Assembly (NCBI GenBank): GCA_958402075.1
Contig: CATXSD010000024.1
Coordinates: 1 to 32,956 of the forward strand
Length of the DNA stretch: 32,956 nt
Direction: 5' to 3'
Origin: Mediterranea massiliensis
GTDB lineage: Bacteria > Bacteroidota > Bacteroidia > Bacteroidales > Bacteroidaceae
How positions within the stretch are numbered: the first letter of the stretch is position 1; each line of letters opens with the position of its first letter. The position numbers and the translations under genes were made by a program. Shown piece after piece: positions 8,697 to 15,408 of this stretch. The notes under the pieces were generated by a model, which saw only the letters and a program-made list of their open reading frames with translations, did not search any database and was not told the origin of the DNA.

Positions 8697-8750
8697 CGGC
8701 CAATTTAGTAGTAACGAATAAAAAACAAAAAGAGGTAGTAACATTATTGA

Positions 8751-9365
8751 ATGAAGAATGACAGCTTAAAAGGGCAACACCGAATCAATGAACAGATTCG
8801 TGCCAAAGAAGTCCGTATTGTGGGCGACGAAGTGGAAAGCAAAGTGTATCCCATCGGTCAGGCTTTGCGACTGGCTGAAGAACATGAAGCGGACCTGGTA
8901 GAGATTTCTCCCAATGCACAACCCCCTGTTTGTCGTATTATCGATTACTCTAAATTCCTTTACCAACTGAAGAAACGTCAGAAGGAACAGAAGGCCAAGC
9001 AGGTGAAGGTCAACGTGAAAGAAATCCGTTTCGGACCTCAAACCGATGATCATGACTACAACTTCAAGTTGAAGCATGCCAAAGGCTTTCTGGAAGACGG
9101 TGATAAGGTAAAAGCGTACGTTTTCTTTAAAGGACGTTCCATCTTGTTCAAAGAGCAGGGCGAAGTATTGCTGCTCCGTTTTGCCAACGATTTGGAAGAC
9201 TATGCCAAAGTAGACCAGATGCCTGTTCTCGAAGGGAAACGCATGACCATCCAGCTTTCGCCGAAGAAACCGGGAGCCCCCAAGAAAGCTGCCGCTCCTA
9301 AAGCTGAAGCCGCTGCAGCACCGAAAGAGAAGGCCGCTGCCACTGAAAATGAAAATAATGAGTAA
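8751..9365 (+). CDS. infC: Translation initiation factor IF-3
   Basis: IF-3 binds the 30S subunit, keeps it free of 50S and checks start-codon pairing. The N-terminal domain (HRINEQIRAKEVRIVGDE ... VEISPNAQPPVCRIIDYSKFLYQ) and C-terminal domain (VKEIRFGPQTDDHDYNFKLKHAKGFLEDGDKVKAYVFFKGR) are complete. The protein is 204 aa, longer than the ~180 aa of E. coli IF-3. The excess is an Ala/Lys/Pro/Glu-rich tail of about 35 residues (KKPGAPKKAAAPKAEAAAAP...), which I recall as common in Bacteroidetes. The start is a normal ATG, unlike the rare AUU of E. coli infC, so the classic AUU autoregulation is not expected. Confidence 0.97.
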   Translation: MKNDSLKGQHRINEQIRAKEVRIVGDEVESKVYPIGQALRLAEEHEADLVEISPNAQPPVCRIIDYSKFLYQLKKRQKEQKAKQVKVNVKEIRFGPQTDDHDYNFKLKHAKGFLEDGDKVKAYVFFKGRSILFKEQGEVLLLRFANDLEDYAKVDQMPVLEGKRMTIQLSPKKPGAPKKAAAPKAEAAAAPKEKAAATENENNE

Positions 9366-9419
9366 CGCCGCAGGTATAGTGCGTTGCCATCTAATTTTAA
9401 TAATTTAAAAATAAGTAAG

Positions 9420-9617
9420 ATGCCAAAGATGAAGACTAACTCCGGTTCTAAAAAGAGATTTACTCTTACCGGAACAGGTAAAATCAAAAGAAAGCACGCT
9501 TTTCACAGTCACATCCTGACTAAGAAAACTAAAAAGCAGAAAAGAAACTTATGCTACTCTACATTGGTAGACATTACGAATGTGAGCCAGGTGAAGGAGC
9601 TTTTGGCTATGAAGTAA
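9420..9617 (+). CDS. rpmI: Large ribosomal subunit protein bL35
   Basis: A 65-aa, highly basic ribosomal protein with the family start MPKMKTNSGSKKRF and the internal KHAFHSHILTKKTKKQKR block. The frame is open upstream to about 9384, but ATG 9420 gives the standard N-terminus. It lies 54 nt after infC and 102 nt before rplT, the conserved infC-rpmI-rplT order. Confidence 0.97.
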   Translation: MPKMKTNSGSKKRFTLTGTGKIKRKHAFHSHILTKKTKKQKRNLCYSTLVDITNVSQVKELLAMK

Positions 9618-9719
9618 TCAGAGAAAGCTGCTAAAGAAATTAAAGTTATTAACCGAATGCATTAGCTTGAAGTCCGTTGCGTGGAGCAATGGCGCTAACA
9701 TTCAAAAACAGAAAAAACT

Positions 9720-10070
9720 ATGCCAAGATCAGTAAATCATGTTGCTTCTAAAGCAAGAAGAAAGAAAATTTTGAAATTGACCAGAGGTTACTTTGGTGCA
9801 AGAAAGAACGTTTGGACCGTTGCCAAGAATACTTGGGAGAAGGGTTTGACGTATGCGTTCCGTGACCGTAAGGCCAAAAAGAGAAACTTCCGTGCTCTGT
9901 GGATTCAGCGTATCAACGCTGCTGCCCGTCTGGAAGGTTTGTCTTATTCGAAGCTGATGGGTGCTCTGCACAAAGCCGGAATCGAAATCAACCGCAAGGT
10001 GTTGGCCGATTTGGCTGTAAATCATCCGGAAGCATTCAAGGCTATCGTTGCTAAGGCTAAAGCAGCATAA
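9720..10070 (+). CDS. rplT: Large ribosomal subunit protein bL20
   Basis: A 116-aa 23S-rRNA-binding assembly protein. It begins with MPRSVNHVASKARRKKILKLTRGYFGARKN, and WIQRINAAARLEGLSYSKLMGAL is the conserved C-terminal half. It is the last gene of the thrS-infC-rpmI-rplT cluster and is followed by a strong terminator. In E. coli L20 represses its own operon through an mRNA structure. No such structure can be assigned by eye here. Confidence 0.97.
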   Translation: MPRSVNHVASKARRKKILKLTRGYFGARKNVWTVAKNTWEKGLTYAFRDRKAKKRNFRALWIQRINAAARLEGLSYSKLMGALHKAGIEINRKVLADLAVNHPEAFKAIVAKAKAA

Positions 10071-10098
10071 GCTATCCTGAATAGCTGAAGATTAAAGG

Positions 10099-10137
10099 AA
10101 AGTGTCGGGGCTTTTATAAGTTTCCGACACTTTTTTT
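10099..10137 (+). terminator. Rho-independent terminator after rplT
   Basis: A perfect 10-bp stem, AAAGTGTCGG (10099-10108) with CCGACACTTT (10124-10133), has a 15-nt loop and runs into seven T residues. It closes the ribosomal protein operon and separates it from the RNA gene that follows. Confidence 0.92.
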
Positions 10138-10145
10138 ATGTTTTG

Positions 10146-10177
10146 CTTGTTTCTTTCAGATAAACTTCTTACCTTTG
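10146..10177 (+). promoter_or_regulatory. Promoter of the 6S-like RNA
   Basis: TACCTTTG (10170-10177) matches the -7 consensus TAnnTTTG. A CTTG/TTGT stretch near 10146-10150 sits at the right distance for the -33 element. Transcription would begin at about 10183-10186, just before the closing stem of the RNA. There is no coding frame behind it. Confidence 0.65.
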
Positions 10178-10182
10178 TTATA

Positions 10183-10408
10183 GAAAAAATAGCCGCATTG
10201 ATTGGATCGGGAAACTCATCAAATTATAAGAAATACCGAGACAAGCTTCGCTTCTCAATGGCGGGCCACGCCCTTCGGGGTAACCTTTGAGTCGGTGGAT
10301 TACAAAGAGGACGAGCACTCAAATCATGTCTATCGGAGTTTCATCACATCATCGGTGCGGCTTTCTATAAAAAAGAGGGATGGTTTTCAAGAATCATCCC
10401 TCTTTTCT
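10183..10408 (+). ncRNA. Structured small RNA, Bacteroidales-1 / 6S-like candidate
   Basis: This 226-nt stretch between rplT and paaK has its own promoter and a terminator but no credible protein. The ends pair: AGCCGCATTGAT (10191-10202) with ATCGGTGCGGCT (10351-10362), 12 bp including two G-U pairs. A second helix pairs GAAACTC (10211-10217) with GAGTTTC (10336-10342). Further in there are local hairpins (for example GAG..AAGC-TTC-GCTT-CTC at about 10238-10256 and CCC-TTCG-GGG at about 10273-10282). A long rod closed by its ends, with an open middle, is the shape of 6S RNA, which mimics an open promoter and binds RNA polymerase. Established knowledge: the Bacteroidales-1 RNA motif was described downstream of L20 genes in Bacteroidales, with a Bacteroidetes-type promoter. 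Position and structure fit. The 6S assignment is inference. Confidence 0.72.
10371..10406. terminator. Bidirectional terminator between the small RNA and paaK
   Basis: A perfect 12-bp stem, AAAAGAGGGATG (10371-10382) with CATCCCTCTTTT (10395-10406), has a 12-nt loop. T-rich runs occur on both strands, strongest on the minus strand. It can end the minus-strand ior-paaK transcript and also the plus-strand small RNA. Confidence 0.88.
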
Positions 10409-10419
10409 TTCTCCTTTCC

Positions 10420-11727
10420 TCATCGGTTGTTGCGCAGGTCTTTGACCCGGACGGCTTTCCCTTCGCTTTGGGGAAGGGTGCCTTTCTTGACCAGCTTGAC
10501 CTTGGGAGTCAGCAGAATCTCGTCTTTCAGCTGGCGGGTGATTTCCTTGCGTACCTTTTCCAGTTCGACATAGCTGTCTGTAGACAGGTCGCTGAGCTCT
10601 ACTTCGACAATCATTTCGTCCTGATTGTCGATGGTATCCAGTGTGATGAGGTAATTGCTGCCCAGTTGTGGGAACTGTACCAGTACTTTTTCGACCTGCA
10701 TCGGGAAGATGTTTACTCCCTTGATGATGAACATGTCGTCGCTGCGGCCTTTGATGCGGTCGATGCGCAGGTGGGTACGTCCACAGGGACATTCTCCCGG
10801 AAGAATGCGGGTCAGGTCTCGGGTGCGGTAGCGTATCAATGGCATCATCTCGCGGTCAAGCGTGGTGAGCACCAGTTCACCAATCTCACCATCGGGTACA
10901 GGTTCTCCCGTTTCCGGATTAATAATTTCTACCAGGTAGCAGTCTTCCCAGAAGTGCATGCCATTTTGCTCCTGGCATTCAAAGGCCACTCCCGGCCCGT
11001 TCATTTCTGTCATTCCGAAGCTGTTGTAGGCTTTTACGCCCAGCATCCGTTCTATTTTTTTCCGCTGTTCGTCGGTGTGTGGCTCGGCTCCGATGACCAG
11101 GGTTTTCAGGGTGGTGCTGGCCGGGTCTATCCCTTCCGATTGGAATACCTCTGCCAGGCGGATAGCATAACTGGGAATGGCGTGTAAGGCCGTTGTGTGG
11201 AAATCGGTAATAAACTTGATCTGGCGTTTGCTGTTGCCGGCTGCTGCCGGTACGGTCAGTGCTCCCAGTCGTTCGGCTCCATATTGAAATCCCAGTCCTC
11301 CGGTAAACATGCCATAGCCCGAACTGTTTTGGAATACGTCTGTCTTGCGGATGCCGACCATATACAGGCAGCGGGCAATCAGATTGGCCCAAGAGTTCAG
11401 GTCGTGCTGAGAGTGTACGATGACGGTCGGTGTGCCGGTGGTGCCGCTGGACGAGTGGATGCGCACTCCGTCTTCGCGCATGTTGCCGGCCACCAGTCCG
11501 AAGGGGTAGTTGGCCCGCATGTCGGCTTTGGTTGTGAAAGGTATTTTGCGGATGTCGTCCAGTGTCCGGATGCTGTCCGGTGTGATGCCATGTTCCTGAA
11601 ACACTCTGTGGTAGAAAGGCGAGTGAGCTGCGATGCCGATGGTCTTTTTCAGTCTTTGCAATTGCAGCTCACGCAGCCTTTCGCGTGGCATGGTTTCGAT
11701 TTCTTCTTCCCAGTATTTGCTATTCAT
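10420..11727 (-). CDS. paaK: Phenylacetate-CoA ligase family protein
   Basis: An adenylate-forming enzyme of 435 aa that activates an aryl acid to its CoA thioester with ATP. It has the P-loop-like SSSGTTGTPTV (residues 92-102), the acyl-site NSFGMTEMNGPG, RYRTRDLT and the C-terminal lid with RIKGRSDDMFIIKGVNIFP. The Cys-containing PGECPCGRTHLR is usual for this group. It is the third gene of an iorA-iorB-paaK operon, 31 nt after iorB. In anaerobes this pairing is read as aromatic amino acid oxidation (arylpyruvate to aryl-acetyl-CoA, or the free acid through the ligase) or as the reverse reductive carboxylation of aryl acids. Direction and exact aryl group cannot be read from sequence. Confidence 0.9.
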   Translation of the reverse strand: MNSKYWEEEIETMPRERLRELQLQRLKKTIGIAAHSPFYHRVFQEHGITPDSIRTLDDIRKIPFTTKADMRANYPFGLVAGNMREDGVRIHSSSGTTGTPTVIVHSQHDLNSWANLIARCLYMVGIRKTDVFQNSSGYGMFTGGLGFQYGAERLGALTVPAAAGNSKRQIKFITDFHTTALHAIPSYAIRLAEVFQSEGIDPASTTLKTLVIGAEPHTDEQRKKIERMLGVKAYNSFGMTEMNGPGVAFECQEQNGMHFWEDCYLVEIINPETGEPVPDGEIGELVLTTLDREMMPLIRYRTRDLTRILPGECPCGRTHLRIDRIKGRSDDMFIIKGVNIFPMQVEKVLVQFPQLGSNYLITLDTIDNQDEMIVEVELSDLSTDSYVELEKVRKEITRQLKDEILLTPKVKLVKKGTLPQSEGKAVRVKDLRNNR

Positions 11728-11758
11728 GGTTGTGGTTGTATGGTTGTTATTGTATTTT

Positions 11759-12340
11759 TCAGATGTTTCTTTCGGCTATTTCTTTTCCGGCAGCCAGCGC
11801 TTTCAGGTTCAGAGCCACGATTTCTTCTCCCTTCCGTTGGAAAATTTCCCGGATGCTTTCCTGTACCGTTTCGTAACTGATGCCCAGTAGCGGAATGGTG
11901 GCACCCAGCAGAACAATGTTGGCCACGCGTGGTGAGCCTACTTGTCTGGCCACTTCGTTGACGTTCAGGGTGATTTTGTGAGGCAGTTTGTCCAGCTCAG
12001 CCTGGAGACTTTCTGCCGACGGATAGTTCGGAATGTTGATGAACGGCGTTTCGTTGGTAATGAGCCAACCTTCGGGGCTGAGGTAAGGCAGATAGCGCAG
12101 CGCCTCCATAGGTTCCAGCGAGAGGATGATGTCGCATTTTCCGGTTGGGATGAGGTCCGAAGCAATGGGCCGGTCGCTGATGCGCAGGTTCGACTGTACA
12201 TCGCCGCCGCGCTGGCTCATGCCGTGCACTTCGGCTTGCTTCATGTAAAGACCTGATTTCAGGGCAGCTTGTCCGATAACGGTGGCGATGGAGAGGATGC
12301 CTTGTCCTCCCACGCCCGATAGTATGATATCTTTTTTCAT
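11759..12340 (-). CDS. iorB: Indolepyruvate:ferredoxin oxidoreductase, beta subunit
   Basis: The gamma-type (pyruvate ferredoxin/flavodoxin oxidoreductase) subunit of 193 aa, which pairs with IorA. GVGGQGILSIATVIGQAAL at the N-terminus and AEVHGMSQRGGDVQSNLRI are the family signatures. SPRVANIVLLGATIPLLGI is the later conserved strand. It acts in the cytoplasm in CoA-dependent oxidation of aryl-pyruvates, with ferredoxin as partner. It starts 12 nt after iorA, so the two are translated from one message. Confidence 0.93.
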   Translation of the reverse strand: MKKDIILSGVGGQGILSIATVIGQAALKSGLYMKQAEVHGMSQRGGDVQSNLRISDRPIASDLIPTGKCDIILSLEPMEALRYLPYLSPEGWLITNETPFINIPNYPSAESLQAELDKLPHKITLNVNEVARQVGSPRVANIVLLGATIPLLGISYETVQESIREIFQRKGEEIVALNLKALAAGKEIAERNI

Positions 12341-12352
12341 GGCTGTTCTTGT

Positions 12353-13945
12353 TTATTTGTTACGTTTCTTGCGTGCCAGTGTCTGGATGCATTCTCGACG
12401 GGGAATGATGACGGACACGCCTTTGTAATTGATTTCTTCGCGGATTACCTGCTTCATCTCTTCGTAGTTTTTCTTCAGGGGCACGACGACACGGATGTGT
12501 TCCGGTGCCACACCGATGCCGGCGCAGATGCTTTCCAGACGTCCGGTACCGGCTGAGTCTTGTCCGCCGGTCATGGCGGTCGTTTCGTTGTCCGAGATGA
12601 CGACGGTGACGTTTGCATTTTCATTGACGCAGTCCAGCAGGCCTGTCATGCCCGAATGGGTGAAGGTTGAGTCGCCAATGACGGCCACTGCCGGATACAC
12701 ACCGGAGTCGGAAGCGCCTTTGGCCATGGTGATGGAGGCGCCCATGTCCACGCAGGAGTTGATGGCATGGAACGGAGCGTTGGCTCCCAGCGTGTAGCAG
12801 CCGATGTCGCTGAATACTTTGTGGTCTGGATATTCTTCCCTCAGAACTTGGGTCAGCACGGTGTACATGTCCCGGTGTCCGCATCCGTCGCACAAGGCTG
12901 GCGGACGCATCTCCACCAGAGAAGGAACACTGAAGGTGGCTACGTTCTCTTTGCCTATGGCTCGGGCTACGCTGTCTGGAGTCAGCTCGCCGTCGGTCGG
13001 CAGGGTTCCGTCCAGCCGTCCTTTCACATGGACACCCAGACCCAAGTAGCCTTTCAGTTGTTTCTCTACGAACGGTTGTCCGTCTTCCAGAACCAGGATC
13101 TCGTCACATTCCTCCACGAGCTTCATCAGTTGTTGCTTGGGCAAGGGGTATTGGCCTATCTTCAACACCGGATATTCGCATCCTTCGGGATAGTTCTCCA
13201 TCAGGTAGTTGTAGCCGATGCCGCAAGCCACGATTCCCATTTTCTTGTTGCTCCCTTCCGTATAGCGGTTGTAGGGCGATGTCTCGGAGGCGCGGATGAA
13301 GGCTTCCTGCTGCTGCAGCAACGCCTTGTAACGTTTGCGTGCATTGCCGGGCAGGAGGATGAACTGGCGGGGATCTTCGCTGAATGCAAGGGTGTTCTGC
13401 GGTTGTTCTTCCCGACGTTCCACACCCGAACGGGAGTGGGCCAGGCGGGTGACGATGCGCAGGAGGATGGGTTCGCCTGTCTGTTCGGAGAATTTGAATC
13501 CGTTGTAGACCATGTCGTAGGCCTCCTGCTGGTTACTGGGTTCATACATGGGAATCAGGGCGAAGTCGCCGTAGAAGCGGCTGTCCTGTTCGTTCTGTGA
13601 AGAGTGCATGCTGGGGTCATCGGCTGCTACGACTATCATGCCGCCTTTTACACCGGTGATGGCCGAGTTGACGAAGCAGTCGGCTGCCACGTTCATGCCT
13701 ACGTGTTTCATGCACACCAACGACCTTTTGCCTGCAAACGACATTCCCAGTGCTGCCTCCATCGCCGTCTTCTCATTGCTGCACCAGTGACTGTGTATGT
13801 TTCGGGCAGCAGTGACGGGAGCTGCCTGAATGTATTCGGTTATTTCTGTGGAAGGAGTGCCCGGATAGGCATAAACGCCCGAGAGGCCTGCATCGAGTGC
13901 CGCTTGGGCGATGGCTTCGTCGCCAAGTAAGAGTTGCTTGCTCAT
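12353..13945 (-). CDS. iorA: Indolepyruvate:ferredoxin oxidoreductase, alpha subunit (TPP-binding)
   Basis: The catalytic subunit (530 aa) that decarboxylates aryl-pyruvates on thiamine diphosphate and forms the acyl-CoA with ferredoxin reduction. The N-terminal pyrimidine-binding domain has YAYPGTPSTEITEYI. The TPP domain has PALCDGCGH (about 350-357), GDSTFTHSG (424-432) and NETTAMTGGQ (453-462). The protein ends soon after VIIPRRECIQTLARKK. The archaeal enzyme continues with a ferredoxin-like domain carrying two [4Fe-4S] clusters, and no CxxCxxC segment is present here. A consensus promoter lies 40 nt upstream. It is first in the iorAB-paaK operon. Confidence 0.93.
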   Translation of the reverse strand: MSKQLLLGDEAIAQAALDAGLSGVYAYPGTPSTEITEYIQAAPVTAARNIHSHWCSNEKTAMEAALGMSFAGKRSLVCMKHVGMNVAADCFVNSAITGVKGGMIVVAADDPSMHSSQNEQDSRFYGDFALIPMYEPSNQQEAYDMVYNGFKFSEQTGEPILLRIVTRLAHSRSGVERREEQPQNTLAFSEDPRQFILLPGNARKRYKALLQQQEAFIRASETSPYNRYTEGSNKKMGIVACGIGYNYLMENYPEGCEYPVLKIGQYPLPKQQLMKLVEECDEILVLEDGQPFVEKQLKGYLGLGVHVKGRLDGTLPTDGELTPDSVARAIGKENVATFSVPSLVEMRPPALCDGCGHRDMYTVLTQVLREEYPDHKVFSDIGCYTLGANAPFHAINSCVDMGASITMAKGASDSGVYPAVAVIGDSTFTHSGMTGLLDCVNENANVTVVISDNETTAMTGGQDSAGTGRLESICAGIGVAPEHIRVVVPLKKNYEEMKQVIREEINYKGVSVIIPRRECIQTLARKKRNK

Positions 13946-13985
13946 ATCTTTCTTCGTATTTTTTATGATTCGGTTATACGAAGGG

Positions 13986-14017
13986 CAAATATAAGCTTTT
14001 GCTCTTATTAAATCAAA
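13986..14017 (-). promoter_or_regulatory. Promoter of the iorAB-paaK operon
   Basis: Read on the minus strand, TTTG (14017-14014) and TATATTTG (13993-13986) are separated by 20 nt. Both match the Bacteroidetes consensus fully. The -33 element abuts the mltG stop codon (14019). Transcription would start at about 13978-13982, leaving a leader of about 35 nt before iorA. Confidence 0.85.
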
Positions 14018-14018
14018 T

Positions 14019-15050
14019 CTATTGGAAAATCTTTCGCTTGTTCAGGGCATTCCAGTATTTTCGGGCGTTGCGCATGTGCTCGGCGTAGTTGGCGGCAAAA
14101 TTGTGGGTACCCGAGAGGTCTTCCTTGGCACACATATATAGATAATTATGCTTCGTGTAGTTCAGCACGGCATCTATTCCCGCAGGTGAGGGGATGCGTA
14201 TGGGGCCCGGAGGCAGACCTGCATACTGATAGGTGTTGTAGGGAGAGTCGATGTCCAGATGGGCGTTACTGATTCTGCGCAGGCCGAAATCCTGCCAGGC
14301 AAACTTGATCGTAGGATCAGCTTGGAGCGGCATGCCTGCGTGCAGGCGGTTGATGTACAGGCCGGCTACCATCGGCTTTTCTTGTGCGTTGTTGGTCTCT
14401 TCTTCCACAATGGATGCCAGGGTGGCTACTTCTACGGGTGTCATGCCCAGCGAGTCGGCTTTGCTCAGGCGACTTTCGTTCCAGAAACGGTTGTGTTCCT
14501 TTATCATCCGTCTGAAGAAGCCTTCTGCATCCATATCCCAATATACCTGATAGGTGTTGGGGATGAAGAGGGTGGGGAGGTTTTCTTTTGTATAGCCCTG
14601 TTCTTTCCAGTAGGCAGAGTCCTGTAGCCCCCGGGCAATGTCCGCAGAGTCTATCATGAGTTGCCTGCCTACGTTGCGTGCCAGGCGGTCCAGGGTACGT
14701 ACGCTGCCTATGACTAGGTTGACAGGTTCCTGGTATCCCCGTGACAACCTTCCGAATACATGGTAGGCATTGTCGCCGGGGCGGACAGCATAGCGTCCCG
14801 TATGGAGGTGTTCGTCATATCCTTTCAGACGGGCTATCGCGTACAGACCGGCCAGATGGCCAGGAGAGGCTATGGTACGGAGCTTGTGGAACACAGAATC
14901 GGCCGTGTCGTCTTTGTCTATATAGATATATACCGGTTTCTTGGGGTGGAATTGTGGGGCCAGCAGCAGGTAGTAGGCTGTCCCCAGGCAGATGCACAGA
15001 ATGGCCGTCAAAGCCAATAGCAGGGTAATGAGCTTTTTCCTTTTGGTCAT
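14019..15050 (-). CDS. mltG: Endolytic murein transglycosylase MltG
   Basis: An inner-membrane lytic transglycosylase (343 aa) that cuts nascent peptidoglycan strands and sets glycan length. MTKRKKLITLLLALTAILCI is a basic start followed by one membrane segment. A LysM-like domain follows (about 40-105). The catalytic YceG domain has LASIVEEET, where Glu216 is the likely counterpart of the E. coli catalytic Glu218. QADPTIKFA and GLPPGPIRIPSPAGIDAVLN complete the family motifs. A longer frame opens with TTG at 15080, but that codon lies in the promoter -7 box (15078-15085), so ATG 15050 is chosen. A tRNA gene and its terminator lie just upstream. Confidence 0.95.
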   Translation of the reverse strand: MTKRKKLITLLLALTAILCICLGTAYYLLLAPQFHPKKPVYIYIDKDDTADSVFHKLRTIASPGHLAGLYAIARLKGYDEHLHTGRYAVRPGDNAYHVFGRLSRGYQEPVNLVIGSVRTLDRLARNVGRQLMIDSADIARGLQDSAYWKEQGYTKENLPTLFIPNTYQVYWDMDAEGFFRRMIKEHNRFWNESRLSKADSLGMTPVEVATLASIVEEETNNAQEKPMVAGLYINRLHAGMPLQADPTIKFAWQDFGLRRISNAHLDIDSPYNTYQYAGLPPGPIRIPSPAGIDAVLNYTKHNYLYMCAKEDLSGTHNFAANYAEHMRNARKYWNALNKRKIFQ

Positions 15051-15077
15051 ACGATTGCTTTTGTAGAATTTGAGGCA

Positions 15078-15085
15078 CAAAAATA
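15078..15085 (-). promoter_or_regulatory. -7 box of mltG
   Basis: On the minus strand this reads TATTTTTG, an exact -7 consensus, 27 nt before the mltG ATG. The place where the -33 element should be (about 15105-15110) is the A/T tail of the tRNA terminator hairpin and reads TTTT rather than TTTG. Confidence 0.65.
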
Positions 15086-15100
15086 TGAAATTTCTAATAA

Positions 15101-15133
15101 AGAAAAAAGAGATGCATTGTTTGCATCTCTTTT
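15101..15133 (-). terminator. Terminator of the tRNA-Thr transcript
   Basis: A perfect 12-bp stem, AAAAGAGATGCA (15105-15116) with TGCATCTCTTTT (15122-15133), has a 5-nt loop. On the minus strand it continues into a T run. It begins one base after the 3' end of the tRNA, so there is almost no trailer. Confidence 0.88.
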
Positions 15134-15134
15134 G

Positions 15135-15207
<73 letters not shown>

Positions 15208-15236
15208 AATCATAAGCCCTTATGTCTTACGGCGTG

Positions 15237-15266
15237 CAAAGGTACAGCTTTATTTGAAAAATCAAA
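15237..15266 (-). promoter_or_regulatory. Promoter of tRNA-Thr
   Basis: On the minus strand TTTG (15266-15263), an 18-nt spacer and TACCTTTG (15244-15237) match the Bacteroidetes consensus apart from a slightly short spacer. Transcription would start about 23-28 nt before the tRNA 5' end. Confidence 0.75.
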
Positions 15267-15408
15267 AGGTTTAGGGGCGTTTTTTGTCTTGCTCCCCTTA
15301 AATTTTTAATGGACGGAATGATATGGCCTTCCTTTTTTGGTGCCTGAGATAGCAGGAAGGAGCCTCTGTTAATGGTAAAATTAGACTTGAGAGATTTCTT
15401 ATTTGGTA

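Noticed and set aside
6715..8703. Minus-strand open frame of 662 codons opposite thrS
   Set aside because: Full antisense shadow of threonyl-tRNA synthetase; no motif of its own.
10202..10573. Plus-strand open frame of 123 codons after rplT
   Set aside because: The sequence folds as a structured RNA with paired ends, the frame runs through a terminator hairpin into the antisense of paaK, and the peptide has no protein-like features.
15051..15080. Extended TTG start of mltG
   Set aside because: The codon overlaps the -7 box, and the ATG at 15050 gives a proper membrane anchor.
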